This document shows positions 1-8,390 of a stretch of 64,000 nt of DNA, piece after piece (positions within the stretch are counted from its first letter, which is position 1; every line of letters starts with the position of its first letter). A program made the position numbers and the translations under genes. The notes below the pieces were generated by a model. That model worked only from the letters and a program-made list of their open reading frames with translations, did not search any database and was not told where the DNA came from. Source of the stretch: Methanobacteriaceae archaeon (GTDB lineage: Archaea; Methanobacteriota; Methanobacteria; Methanobacteriales; Methanobacteriaceae); NCBI GenBank assembly GCA_030656015.1, contig JAUSNX010000002.1, forward strand, positions 1-64,000, written 5' to 3'.

Positions 1-29
1 TAAAGTGGCATTGATATGGAGGCGGTAAA

Positions 30-1016
30 ATTTCGCGAAAATTAAATCTAGTTTTCGTATTATCATTATGTTTAGCTTTTTTAAGCTTTAGTGGAATTCA
101 CGCCACTGACGTGAATCAAACATCACTGGAAAACGCAAATAGTACCAGTGGTGGAACAATACAAAATCCAACTAACACTACAAACCAAACAACAAGTAAA
201 ACACTTAGTACCAGCAGTGATTCAGTAATTGACAACAGTAGCAGCAGTGTTAAAAACAATACAACTTATTACAACGTAACAGTTAAAGTACCCTACCAGT
301 ACTGGTATAAGGCCAAAGTCAAAGTAGCACATAGCAAGTATGTAAACCAGAAAGTAAAGGTAAAATACAAGTCATACTACAAGGTTAAGTACAAATACCA
401 CGGAAAATGGTATATCAAAAACAAATACACCTGGAAATACAAGTACGTCTATAAAACAGTGCAAAAAACTTACTACACCTATACTTACAAGTGGACCTAC
501 CAGATCAGATACAAAACAGAAACCAAATTAACAACAACTAAACCAACATCATCATCACAATCAATCAGCAGCGATCCCTACCTTAGTTCCAGTAAAAATT
601 GTCAGGTAACGGACTCAACTATACAATCAATGGCCAAAAAAATAACCAGCGGCGCAACCACTTACACTGCCAAAGCAACCAAGATCTTCAACTGGGTCAG
701 AGATAATTTAGCATACAGCTTTTACTACAATACCAAATACGGAGCTGTAAAAACTCTTCAATACAAAAAAGGAAACTGTGTAGATCACTCACACCTTATG
801 AATGCTTTGATGAGAGCTGTGGGAATAAAAACCCAGTATGTGCACGTTAATGCTAAATTTACCAGTGGAAGTACTTACGGTCACGTCTTTTCCGAAGCAT
901 ATGTCAATGGAAAATGGGTAAAAGCAGATGCTACCAGTTCCAAAAACAGTTTTGGTGTAATTAAGAGTTGGACACTTTCTAAATTCAAGGGCTATTATTC
1001 ATCATTGCCCTTTTAA
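30..1016 (+). CDS. Secreted transglutaminase-like cysteine peptidase with Lys/Tyr-rich stalk
   Basis: The reading frame is open upstream of the first canonical start (GTG at 111) and there encodes a clear signal peptide (basic start, then a hydrophobic run containing LVFVLSLCLAFLSF). A GGAGG at 18-22 sits seven bases before an ATT codon at 30, so I place the start there (328 residues); no ATG, GTG or TTG lies in frame between the stop at 12 and 111. Residues about 79-167 are extremely rich in Lys and Tyr. The C-terminal domain is transglutaminase-like, with a visible Cys250 (GNCVDHS), His285 (YGHVF) and Asp300 (KADAT) triad. The family includes pseudomurein-active and surface peptidases of methanogens; action on the cell wall is inferred. 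A frameshift or sequence error at the start is the alternative to ATT initiation. Confidence 0.7.
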   Translation: MSRKLNLVFVLSLCLAFLSFSGIHATDVNQTSLENANSTSGGTIQNPTNTTNQTTSKTLSTSSDSVIDNSSSSVKNNTTYYNVTVKVPYQYWYKAKVKVAHSKYVNQKVKVKYKSYYKVKYKYHGKWYIKNKYTWKYKYVYKTVQKTYYTYTYKWTYQIRYKTETKLTTTKPTSSSQSISSDPYLSSSKNCQVTDSTIQSMAKKITSGATTYTAKATKIFNWVRDNLAYSFYYNTKYGAVKTLQYKKGNCVDHSHLMNALMRAVGIKTQYVHVNAKFTSGSTYGHVFSEAYVNGKWVKADATSSKNSFGVIKSWTLSKFKGYYSSLPF

Positions 1017-1017
1017 A

Positions 1018-1047
1018 TATTAGGGATTTTCCCTAATACTTTTTTTA
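1018..1047 (+). terminator. Hairpin plus T-run terminator
   Basis: A perfect 8-bp stem (TATTAGGG / CCCTAATA) with a five-base loop is followed by seven T residues, directly after the stop codon of the transglutaminase-like gene. It is the cleanest terminator-like structure in the window. The rest of the gap to 1334 is AT-rich and shows nothing else I recognise apart from promoter-like A+T runs. Confidence 0.7.
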
Positions 1048-1334
1048 TTTTAAAATCAAGCATTTTTACTAAATAGTTTTTATTAAAAGTTTTAATTTTA
1101 TTAAATAATCTTTTTAAGAGCTTTTTTAACTATTTTAATACCAATAATATTCCTAATTTATTTTAAATACTCTTATTTGTTTTAAATTGTTTTTAGAATC
1201 ATAATAGGATATATAAAAAAATTATTGACTATTAATTTTACTTAATAAATTTAATCATTACTCCATGAAAATATTTATAGTATTTAATACTCAAATTAAA
1301 AACTATATAAAAGTAAAATATGAGGAGGGTTTTT

Positions 1335-1778
1335 ATGGAAAAGAAAATGAATTTTTTAGCAGTACTAACTGTTCTGTTCATGGTTTGTGCAATTGTTCAA
1401 GTTGCAGAACCTGCAGTTGCTGCAAAAACTACTCAAAAAGCATTTAAAGTAGACCAGGGAACCAAATATTTTTATAGTGGCCAAAGTGGGCCTATGAAAA
1501 TGTCATGGAAAACTTATCTATATCTTCCTAGTAACAATAGAAAAATATACCAAACATTTTATGTGAAAGATAATGGAAGATCCAGTGGGCACTGGGTAGT
1601 AAGTTGGCATGAAATTATCACCCTACAAAAGATTTCTAAAACTAAAATGAAAATCACAGACTACAGTGACAGTGAATTAGGCCCAGGGACAACCGTTACT
1701 TATAAAAACACCAAATTAAGTACCAGAAAATACTACTGGTATGTTTATCGTCCAGCTATGCTCAGAAACCTCAGTTAA
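1335..1778 (+). CDS. Small secreted protein of unknown function
   Basis: This encodes 147 residues beginning MEKKMNFLAVL. The start is chosen because GAGGAGG at 1322-1328 lies six bases before the ATG at 1335; the ATG at 1320 would overlap that site. A signal peptide is evident (hydrophobic stretch ending near AVAA). The mature part is basic and rich in Lys, Ser, Thr and Tyr, with no cysteine after the signal and no motif I know. It ends abruptly (MLRNLS). Together with the upstream transglutaminase-like gene it forms a pair of independently terminated secreted proteins. Function unknown. Confidence 0.75.
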   Translation: MEKKMNFLAVLTVLFMVCAIVQVAEPAVAAKTTQKAFKVDQGTKYFYSGQSGPMKMSWKTYLYLPSNNRKIYQTFYVKDNGRSSGHWVVSWHEIITLQKISKTKMKITDYSDSELGPGTTVTYKNTKLSTRKYYWYVYRPAMLRNLS

Positions 1779-1880
1779 ATTCATTAATTTTTTTATTTTT
1801 TTATCTAATTAAAAAATAATATTTTAAAATAATATTTGAATTTTTATAAAATAGGATATACAAATATAACTGATTAATTC

Positions 1881-2264
1881 TTAGCTAATATCCTCAATAG
1901 AACTTATTTTACCGTCTTGGAACTTTAATACAGTCCTGCCTTTAAGTTCAACTTTTTCTCCTTTAGAAGGGCCTTCAGGAACATCCACTGCCAAAATACC
2001 CATAAAATTGATTTTAATATCCGCAACATCCTCATCAAATTCAATTTCATCGATTTTAAGTTCCCTCTTTTCAAATAAACTAACTGCTTGGCGGGCCTGA
2101 TTAATAAAAGCTTTTTTGCCATTTAAAGATAGTGTGACATGGCCCTGAGAAATATTTTTGAATTCTACATCTTCATGGAGATAGGAAACCATTTTATCCA
2201 CATCAAATTCATTATAAGATTTGAAATACTTTTCGACCATTAATTTCTTTTCTTGATTTTCCAT
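1881..2264 (-). CDS. NTF2/SnoaL-like domain protein
   Basis: This encodes 127 residues with the typical order of the NTF2-like (SnoaL, DUF4440-like) fold: an N-terminal helix pair ending in a YFKSYNEFDVDKM segment, then EDVEFKN, and a C-terminal strand VLKFQDGKISSIEDIS. Such proteins bind or isomerise small hydrophobic ligands, or only serve as accessory folds; no specific substrate can be read from the sequence. It stands alone between converging neighbours. Family assignment is likely, function unknown. Confidence 0.7.
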   Translation of the reverse strand: MENQEKKLMVEKYFKSYNEFDVDKMVSYLHEDVEFKNISQGHVTLSLNGKKAFINQARQAVSLFEKRELKIDEIEFDEDVADIKINFMGILAVDVPEGPSKGEKVELKGRTVLKFQDGKISSIEDIS

Positions 2265-2398
2265 AATATGACCTTGTTAGTGATTTAGTAAATGATTATC
2301 AAATTAACTTAACTATTTAACATTCATAGTTAATTATATTTTTGTTGAATATATTATTTCTAATTTAAAATCTATTACATTAAACTCTGCATTAATTA

Positions 2399-2406
2399 TT
2401 TATAAA
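2399..2406 (+). promoter_or_regulatory. TATA box for a probably leaderless nudC transcript
   Basis: TTTATAAA is centred about 26 bases before the ATG at 2428. In archaea transcription starts 25-27 bases downstream of the TATA centre, so the mRNA would begin at or next to the start codon. This fits the absence of any Shine-Dalgarno sequence before this gene. Confidence 0.5.
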
Positions 2407-2427
2407 CATCCCCCCAATATTAATGCT

Positions 2428-3264
2428 ATGCCAAGGGAAAGTATTTACAAACGATACCAGCCAGAAAATAGGCCTAATCATGAAAAAGACTCTAAAGCAT
2501 ACTGGTTTGTTTTTAATTCTGATAAGATATTAATAAATGTTAAAAATAATACTATCCCTTTTATAAAAGACTTGGAAGAATTTAATCTTAACCCTCTGAG
2601 AAAAATATATTTAGGAACTCTTATGGGCCATTCCTGCTATGCTGCCGAAGTTGAAGATACAGCTTATCCTGAAGGTTGGGATTTTAAGGATTTAAGATAC
2701 ATTTACTCAAACTTAGAAGAAGATATATACCTTTTAGCCGGTAGAGCAATCCAAATAATTAACTGGGATAAAAATCACCAGTTTTGTGGTAAATGTGGCA
2801 CTCCCACAGAAACCATGGATGAAGAAATGGCCAAATTTTGCCCAGAATGTGGATTTACCAGTTTTACTCGTCTCTCACCAGCAGTTATAACAGCCATTGT
2901 TAAAGATAGAAGATTGCTCATGGCCAAACACACTTACACTCGCTCCAACATGTATGGCCTTATTGCCGGGTTTGTAGAAGCTGGAGAAACCTTAGAAGAA
3001 GCAGTGAAAAGAGAAACTATGGAAGAAGTGGGTTTGAAAGTGAAAAATATTAAATATTTTGGAAGTCAGCCCTGGCCTTTCCCCCATTCTTTGATGATTG
3101 GTTTTACTGCGGAGTATGAAAGTGGTGAAATAACTGTTGATGGTGAGGAAATTGCTCATGCTAAATGGTTTGGTGTGAATGAGCTTCCAGTGATGCCTTC
3201 CCGAATCAGCATTGCTCGGGAACTGATTGATTGGTTTGTGGAGAATTATTCTGACTCTTTTTAA
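2428..3264 (+). CDS. nudC: NAD(+)/NADH pyrophosphatase, NudC-type Nudix hydrolase
   Basis: This encodes 278 residues, close to the usual NudC length. A four-cysteine zinc ribbon (CGKC ... CPEC, about residues 122-145) precedes the Nudix domain, whose box GFVEAGETLEEAVKRE..EEVG is intact. The NudC-specific SQPWPFPHS follows it. Members cleave the pyrophosphate of NAD(H), and bacterial NudC also removes NAD caps from RNA. No Shine-Dalgarno is present; a TATA box 26 bases upstream suggests a leaderless message. It is monocistronic. Confident at family level. Confidence 0.9.
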   Translation: MPRESIYKRYQPENRPNHEKDSKAYWFVFNSDKILINVKNNTIPFIKDLEEFNLNPLRKIYLGTLMGHSCYAAEVEDTAYPEGWDFKDLRYIYSNLEEDIYLLAGRAIQIINWDKNHQFCGKCGTPTETMDEEMAKFCPECGFTSFTRLSPAVITAIVKDRRLLMAKHTYTRSNMYGLIAGFVEAGETLEEAVKRETMEEVGLKVKNIKYFGSQPWPFPHSLMIGFTAEYESGEITVDGEEIAHAKWFGVNELPVMPSRISIARELIDWFVENYSDSF

Positions 3265-3352
3265 AATCTAATTTTAAATTAAAACATATATCATAACAAA
3301 CAAAAATCAAACAATAATATTAAACTTAATGAATCTCACTAGGAGGAATTTT

Positions 3353-3781
3353 ATGGGACATGAACAAGTAGATGTTAAAATTGATGAAGACTTCTTTATT
3401 TGTGTGGATGAAGGAATGGAAGGTATAATAAAGAACTTCTTTCACTGGGAAATTGAGACATGCAATTCTTGCATCGATTATAAAGGAATGGTATGGATAG
3501 AGTTTTGTGAATATGGTGATTGGGAACAATTTCTTCAATTAGCTCTCCGCCATAATATAGAATCAAAGGGAGCAAACAGCGAAAAAGAAACACTCTGGGA
3601 TTTTCTCCAGGAAAAATCAAATGTAAATTTAGTATTTGATGAAGAATTAATAGAAGACCCTAACCATGAAGAAAATACTATTGGAACTGGTATTTTACTT
3701 ATTTTAGTGGGCCTGAAATTCCCTAAAGAATTATTATCTGAATTTAAAGAATTATTCTTTGAGGTATTCCCTCCAGAATAA
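3353..3781 (+). CDS. Hypothetical acidic cytosolic protein
   Basis: This encodes 142 residues starting MGHEQVDVK, chosen because AGGAGG at 3341-3346 lies six bases before the ATG at 3353. The protein is acidic and has a CNSC pair near residue 39-42 (EIETCNSCIDYKG) that could bind a metal or form a disulfide, but no further cysteine pair completes a zinc ribbon. No signal peptide or membrane segment. I do not recognise the family. Confidence 0.7.
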   Translation: MGHEQVDVKIDEDFFICVDEGMEGIIKNFFHWEIETCNSCIDYKGMVWIEFCEYGDWEQFLQLALRHNIESKGANSEKETLWDFLQEKSNVNLVFDEELIEDPNHEENTIGTGILLILVGLKFPKELLSEFKELFFEVFPPE

Positions 3782-3907
3782 ATTTTTATTTATTTTTAAT
3801 ATTTAATTTATCTAATAAGTAAAGAAAAATAAAAAATAAAATTGAATTTAAAAAATTGGAATAAATTAGAATTTAGATTTAGAATTTAAAATTAATGTTT
3901 TTCTAAA

Positions 3908-6322
3908 TTATCCTTTTAATTTAGCGGCCTCATCTGCAGATAAATCCTTATAGAAATCCTCAAACTGCTTGGCCAGTCCCCGGTAGTGAGGAGCATAGGC
4001 CTTGTAGAACCTTAATCTATCAGCAGGAATTCCTTCATTAGCCACAAATTCAGATAATTCTTTTATTTTGGCCTTATGTGCTTCTAACATGCACTCATCA
4101 GGATATTCGGCCATCAAGATACCATCAGCCCCATGATTAAAGGCAAACATTATATGTTCTGGCATTATTCTATTTATGGAAGGTATTTTAATTATGCGGA
4201 TGGCCTCTGGATAACTTACCCGATTATTTCCAATGGTATCGGCAGCAGTATAACCTACATTATCCAGGAAGGTTAGAATTCTAACTTCACCCTCTTTTTT
4301 ATCCGCAAGCAGGCCTTCAATTTGAGCATAAAGTTCATGGTCATTTAATCCTTTTATTTCGATGGCATCCTCTGGACAGACCCCAGCACAGGCTCCACAT
4401 CCCCTACAAGCCATAGGATCAATGGACATGAATTCTTCATCCTGATAAACTGCCTTAAATCCACAAATTTCTCTGCATTTGCCGCAATGAGAGCAGCGAG
4501 AAGTTTTAATAATGGCCACCGGAGGTTCAGCTTCCGTTCCGCACTTAATCTGTTCCGATACTTTAGCTGCCGCAGCATTGGCCTGGGAAACACTATCTGT
4601 AATGTCTTTAGGGCCTTGAGCAGTTCCACAGACAAAAATCCTTTCCACATCAGTATTCGCGGGCTTGATTTTAGAATGCTTTTCTTTAATAAAGAGGTCC
4701 TGACTTAAACCTACATTAAGTTTTTTGGCCAGATCCATAGTCCCTTCAGATGGTTCAATGGCTTCAGAAAGTACCACCATATCTGTTTCAATTTCTAATG
4801 GCTTTCTTTGAAGGGTATCTTCCACTCGCACTACCAGTTGGCCATTACGTTGGGAAACTTCACCGGGCCTGCCCCGAATCAGTTTAATACCTTTATCTTG
4901 AACATATCTAAGGTAGTTCTCATACATTCCTGGTGTTCGAAGATCAGTATAACATATCACTACTTCTGTTTCTGGAAACTTCTCTCTGATGATACTGGCA
5001 TGCTTTAGGGCAACCATACAGCAAACTTTAGAGCAGTATCTTTTCCCACCAGTTTTCTCATCCCTAGAACCAGTACATTGTATCATGACTACTCTTTTAG
5101 GGACTTTTTCATCAGAGATTTTTTGCAACTTTCCCAGTGTTGGGCCATTTACCCCCAGTATACGAGCCAGGTCCATCTGAGAAATAACATCATCAAAACG
5201 TTCATAACCGTATTCCGGTCTTTTGGTAAGATCAAAGCTCTCATGACCTGTAGCAATAATTACACTACCTGCTTTTAATGAAATAACCTCTGATTTAAGT
5301 GAAAAATCAATAGCATCCATATTACATTCTTTCTGACATTTTCCACATTTTATGCAGTTTTCCACATCAATGGTGTAAACATCAGGAACTGCCTGGGAAA
5401 ATGGTTTATAAATGGCCTTACGCATGGTCATCTTCTGGTTCCATTCATCAGGAACTTCCACTGGACACACATCTACGCAGTTTCCACAGGCAATACAGCG
5501 GTCTTCATGGACAAAACTAGTATCCTTTTCCAGAATAAGGTTGAAGTAACTGGATCGCCTACCAGCCCTTAGTAAGTGAGTTTTAGTCATTATCTGGATG
5601 TTTTTATGGTTAACTACATCATTTATTATGGGATTTAAAATACATAGGGAGCATTCTTCGGCCAGTTTTTCTGGAGAGAATACTTTTCCTATTTTTACCA
5701 TATTTCCCCCAATAGTTGGGTTTTTTTCGATAATAGTAACTTTAACTCCTTGATTAGCAAGTGACAAAGCCGCAGTTATTCCCGAAATTCCTCCTCCAAA
5801 TATAGCTGCACTTTTTTCAGTGCGGCTAATAATCTTTTTCAATGGACGGGCCTTTTTGACCTTTTCCACACCGGCCTGAGTTAATCCAATGGCCTTAGGA
5901 GTAGCTTTTTCCATATCCGAATGGACCCAAGAGCATTGTTCCCGAATGTTTACCATTTCCACCATGTAAGGATTTAATGGATCTGCATAGTTTTGAAAAG
6001 TCCTGAGGTGGGTAAGAGGAGAGCAAGCAGCAATTACCACTCGATCCAAATCCTGATCAATTATTTCTTCCCGAATATGGCGACGGCAGTTAAGAGAACA
6101 TAGGTTCTCATAGTCTTCCACAAAATCAGCGTTGATACTGGATTTAAGTTCTTCAATATCAACTTTGTCAGATATGTTTCCTCCACACCGACATATGAAG
6201 ACCCCTACTTTTTCACCAGCCGTTTTAGCAGAGCTCTTGGCCTTATTTTTATAATCTCTGGTTTTTTGATCCCGGTTATCAGCATCAGGACTAATTTGCA
6301 GAGTTTTTGAATTTGTGCTCAT
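3908..6322 (-). CDS. hdrA: HdrA-like electron-bifurcating subunit with C-terminal MvhD-like domain
   Basis: This encodes 804 residues. The N-terminal HdrA cluster region (FICRCGGNI) is followed by an FAD-binding Rossmann motif (GGGISGITAA), the CSLC segment of HdrA, and ferredoxin motifs CIACGNCVDVCP, CIKCGKCQKEC, CSHCGKCREIC and CRGCGACAGVCP. Canonical methanogen HdrA is about 650 residues; the extra C-terminal part (about 680-770) resembles MvhD, as in HdrA2 of Methanosarcina. In this domain the MvhD [2Fe-2S] cysteines are nearly all replaced (LDNVGYTAAD, PSINR, EYPDEC). It is the last gene of hdrC-hdrB-hdrA. Expected role: FAD-based electron bifurcation or distribution between ferredoxin and the HdrB site; the electron donor is unknown because no hydrogenase or formate dehydrogenase gene is adjacent. 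Confidence 0.85.
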   Translation of the reverse strand: MSTNSKTLQISPDADNRDQKTRDYKNKAKSSAKTAGEKVGVFICRCGGNISDKVDIEELKSSINADFVEDYENLCSLNCRRHIREEIIDQDLDRVVIAACSPLTHLRTFQNYADPLNPYMVEMVNIREQCSWVHSDMEKATPKAIGLTQAGVEKVKKARPLKKIISRTEKSAAIFGGGISGITAALSLANQGVKVTIIEKNPTIGGNMVKIGKVFSPEKLAEECSLCILNPIINDVVNHKNIQIMTKTHLLRAGRRSSYFNLILEKDTSFVHEDRCIACGNCVDVCPVEVPDEWNQKMTMRKAIYKPFSQAVPDVYTIDVENCIKCGKCQKECNMDAIDFSLKSEVISLKAGSVIIATGHESFDLTKRPEYGYERFDDVISQMDLARILGVNGPTLGKLQKISDEKVPKRVVMIQCTGSRDEKTGGKRYCSKVCCMVALKHASIIREKFPETEVVICYTDLRTPGMYENYLRYVQDKGIKLIRGRPGEVSQRNGQLVVRVEDTLQRKPLEIETDMVVLSEAIEPSEGTMDLAKKLNVGLSQDLFIKEKHSKIKPANTDVERIFVCGTAQGPKDITDSVSQANAAAAKVSEQIKCGTEAEPPVAIIKTSRCSHCGKCREICGFKAVYQDEEFMSIDPMACRGCGACAGVCPEDAIEIKGLNDHELYAQIEGLLADKKEGEVRILTFLDNVGYTAADTIGNNRVSYPEAIRIIKIPSINRIMPEHIMFAFNHGADGILMAEYPDECMLEAHKAKIKELSEFVANEGIPADRLRFYKAYAPHYRGLAKQFEDFYKDLSADEAAKLKG

Positions 6323-6413
6323 GATATCAGATCAATTTTTAATCTAATTGTAAATTAATAAATTTTTAAGTTTTTGAAATTCTATTATTGAATTTTAATA
6401 TAATTAATCTTCA

Positions 6414-6493
6414 ATTGTTCAAATAAATATCTTCCAAATAAATATCTTCCAAATAAATATTGTTCAAATAACAATAATCTTCAAATAAATTTC
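6414..6493. repeat. 15-bp tandem repeat between hdrB and hdrA
   Basis: The unit AAATAAATATCTTCC occurs twice exactly (6421-6435, 6436-6450) and is followed by degenerate copies (AAATAAATATTGTTC and later AAATAAATTTC). The tract fills the last 80 bases before the hdrB stop on the minus strand, so it would lie in the hdrB-hdrA intercistronic message. Confidence 0.85.
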
Positions 6494-6494
6494 A

Positions 6495-7427
6495 TTATAT
6501 GTCCTTAATTTTCTCCAGTAACCCTTCAACCGGTACGCTGTGGGTCTGTATACCCAGTACTTTGTAAGGGTCGGCACCCATTCCCAAGGCCGCCATCTGG
6601 GCCACACTTAAATGAACCAAATTGAGTTTTCTACCCAGTTCCTTCTCCAAAACCGGTTGATAACGGTCTAATTGAGTCTGACAGTTGGGACACATATGTA
6701 ATAATAAATCTGCTTCTCCTTCTAGGGCCAATAGTTTATCAGCTGTGGCAGACATAGATAATTCCTTGTTAGCAAATATTTGACTAAACCCAGCACCACA
6801 TGTTGCTTTTTTAAAGTCGTACCATTCCACCACTTCTCCTCCAAAGGCCTCTGCAATTTCATCCAGTAGCATGGGATTTCTAAAATCCGTCAGAGAATCC
6901 TCAGTATAAATTTTACAGTAGTGACAGGCATGATGAGTGGCTATCTTAATATTAGAAAAGTCCTTTTTAATTTTTGGTGCAAGTTCATTTATTTTAGAAT
7001 ATAATATTTCCACCATGTGGAATACATTATTCTCGCTACTTAAATCATTAACCTCATATTTCATGTGGGATAACCCTGCCCTTTCTAGAATCCCATTTAT
7101 CTCATTTCGAGCCCCTGTATTGTTATTTAGTAAATTAATGGATTTTTTTAGTATGGCATAGCAGGTGGAACATAGTGTCACAATATTTTCATGTCCAGTA
7201 CTTCTGGCCAGAAATATATTACGGGCTGCTACAGCCGAGGTTGAAACCTGATCAAAAAGGTCGTAATAATGACCTAAACCCGTACAGCAGGATTGATTAG
7301 GATCTATAGTATAATCGATTCCCAATTTATCAAATACATACTTAGTGGATGATTCTACTCCAGGATACTCCACATTTACCATGCAGCTTTTAAATAGGAA
7401 AATATTCTTATCAGGAATGTTTTTCAT
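6495..7427 (-). CDS. hdrB: HdrB-like subunit, heterodisulfide reductase, with altered CCG motif
   Basis: This encodes 310 residues with two CCG domains, as in HdrB (about 300). The first is complete: Cys15, Cys47-Cys48 and Cys86/Cys89 (CSTC). The second has Cys168, then Thr209-Cys210 where HdrB has Cys-Cys (ATCGAGF), and Cys246/Cys249 (CPNC); an extra Cys171 lies in CHYC. In HdrB each CCG motif holds a noncubane [4Fe-4S] cluster where CoM-S-S-CoB is reduced. GGGTAAGA precedes the ATG. It sits between hdrC and hdrA. Whether it acts on CoM-S-S-CoB or on another disulfide cannot be decided from the sequence. Confidence 0.85.
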   Translation of the reverse strand: MKNIPDKNIFLFKSCMVNVEYPGVESSTKYVFDKLGIDYTIDPNQSCCTGLGHYYDLFDQVSTSAVAARNIFLARSTGHENIVTLCSTCYAILKKSINLLNNNTGARNEINGILERAGLSHMKYEVNDLSSENNVFHMVEILYSKINELAPKIKKDFSNIKIATHHACHYCKIYTEDSLTDFRNPMLLDEIAEAFGGEVVEWYDFKKATCGAGFSQIFANKELSMSATADKLLALEGEADLLLHMCPNCQTQLDRYQPVLEKELGRKLNLVHLSVAQMAALGMGADPYKVLGIQTHSVPVEGLLEKIKDI

Positions 7428-7529
7428 CGTATCTTACCCGTTATAAATTTTTAATTGAGTTATAAATTTGGTGTTATAATTTAAAGGATTTTAATTTATA
7501 GTCTTTTGGTAATTAAATAAAATAAAGAA

Positions 7530-8126
7530 TTATAATGATTCTCCTGCTTCTTTAAATGTTTTTAATCGTTTTTTGAATCCGGATTCGATGAGTATGTTCT
7601 TTACTTCTTCTTGGTCTTCTCCAGTTAAGATGTATTCACCCAGACCCAATTCATCCCTGATATCTTCTAATTTGTCTTTAAATTCCCTGTATTTTTCACC
7701 AAAGTCATTGGCCCTTATTTCAAAAAAGTCAGTAGGTATTAATCCTACCCCAAATTCCATGAAACTGTAACCATAGGTTAGAAACTGGTATATCCTTTCG
7801 TTTTTTCCCCCAATTTGGAGTACTTTTTGCCTTAGAATCTGGTTAACTTGAGAGGGACTATTATTTACCGGGCAGTTACTCTGACAGGTATAACAGTAAA
7901 AACAGTTCCAGATATCCGGGTTTTCCAAAATTTCCTCGTTATCATCCAGAACCATTTTTACCATTTCTCGAGGATCATAATTACTGTGACGAGCAGCAGG
8001 ACAGTTAGACGTACACATACCACACTGAATGCAGCGATTTAATCCCAGGTCGGCCGAAGCTCTGTAATCTTTTTTGATTTCTTCAACCAGGCCATTAGAA
8101 CAGCTATTTATTTCTTTTTTTATCAT
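7530..8126 (-). CDS. hdrC: HdrC-like iron-sulfur subunit, heterodisulfide reductase
   Basis: This encodes 198 residues with two [4Fe-4S] motifs: Cys32/35/38/42 (CIQCGMCTSNCP) and Cys75/78/81/85 (CFYCYTCQSNCP). This pattern and length match HdrC, the electron-transfer link between HdrA and the HdrB active site. The C-terminal part contains the family's helical region. It is the first gene of the hdrCBA operon; about 260 bases of AT-rich sequence upstream hold the promoter. Methanobacteriales usually also have a canonical hdrA and hdrBC elsewhere, so this looks like a second copy set. Confidence 0.85.
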   Translation of the reverse strand: MIKKEINSCSNGLVEEIKKDYRASADLGLNRCIQCGMCTSNCPAARHSNYDPREMVKMVLDDNEEILENPDIWNCFYCYTCQSNCPVNNSPSQVNQILRQKVLQIGGKNERIYQFLTYGYSFMEFGVGLIPTDFFEIRANDFGEKYREFKDKLEDIRDELGLGEYILTGEDQEEVKNILIESGFKKRLKTFKEAGESL

Positions 8127-8390
8127 TTTTCTAAAGCCTCTAAAGTTAGATTTATGACTGTCTTATTAATTATGGTTATTTATCTAATTAATATGAGTAT
8201 TTAGAATTATTCATAACATTAATTTATGCATATTTCATGTATTATTTGCAACATCGATTAAATTTTATATTATAAGATTTTATAACTATTGTTATAATTC
8301 TACATTATTCAATATAAAGTTAATGGATAGAAAAAATTTTTAAAATATTAAGTCATCAATAAAAAAATTGTTTTATAAAATCCATATAAT

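Noticed and set aside
1265-1447. Small open frame overlapping the secreted protein start
   Set aside because: It has no ribosome-binding site and overlaps in another frame a gene with an excellent GAGGAGG and signal peptide.
6414-6493. CRISPR-like repeats near hdrB
   Set aside because: The units are adjacent 15-mers without spacers and degenerate quickly; there are no cas genes in the window.
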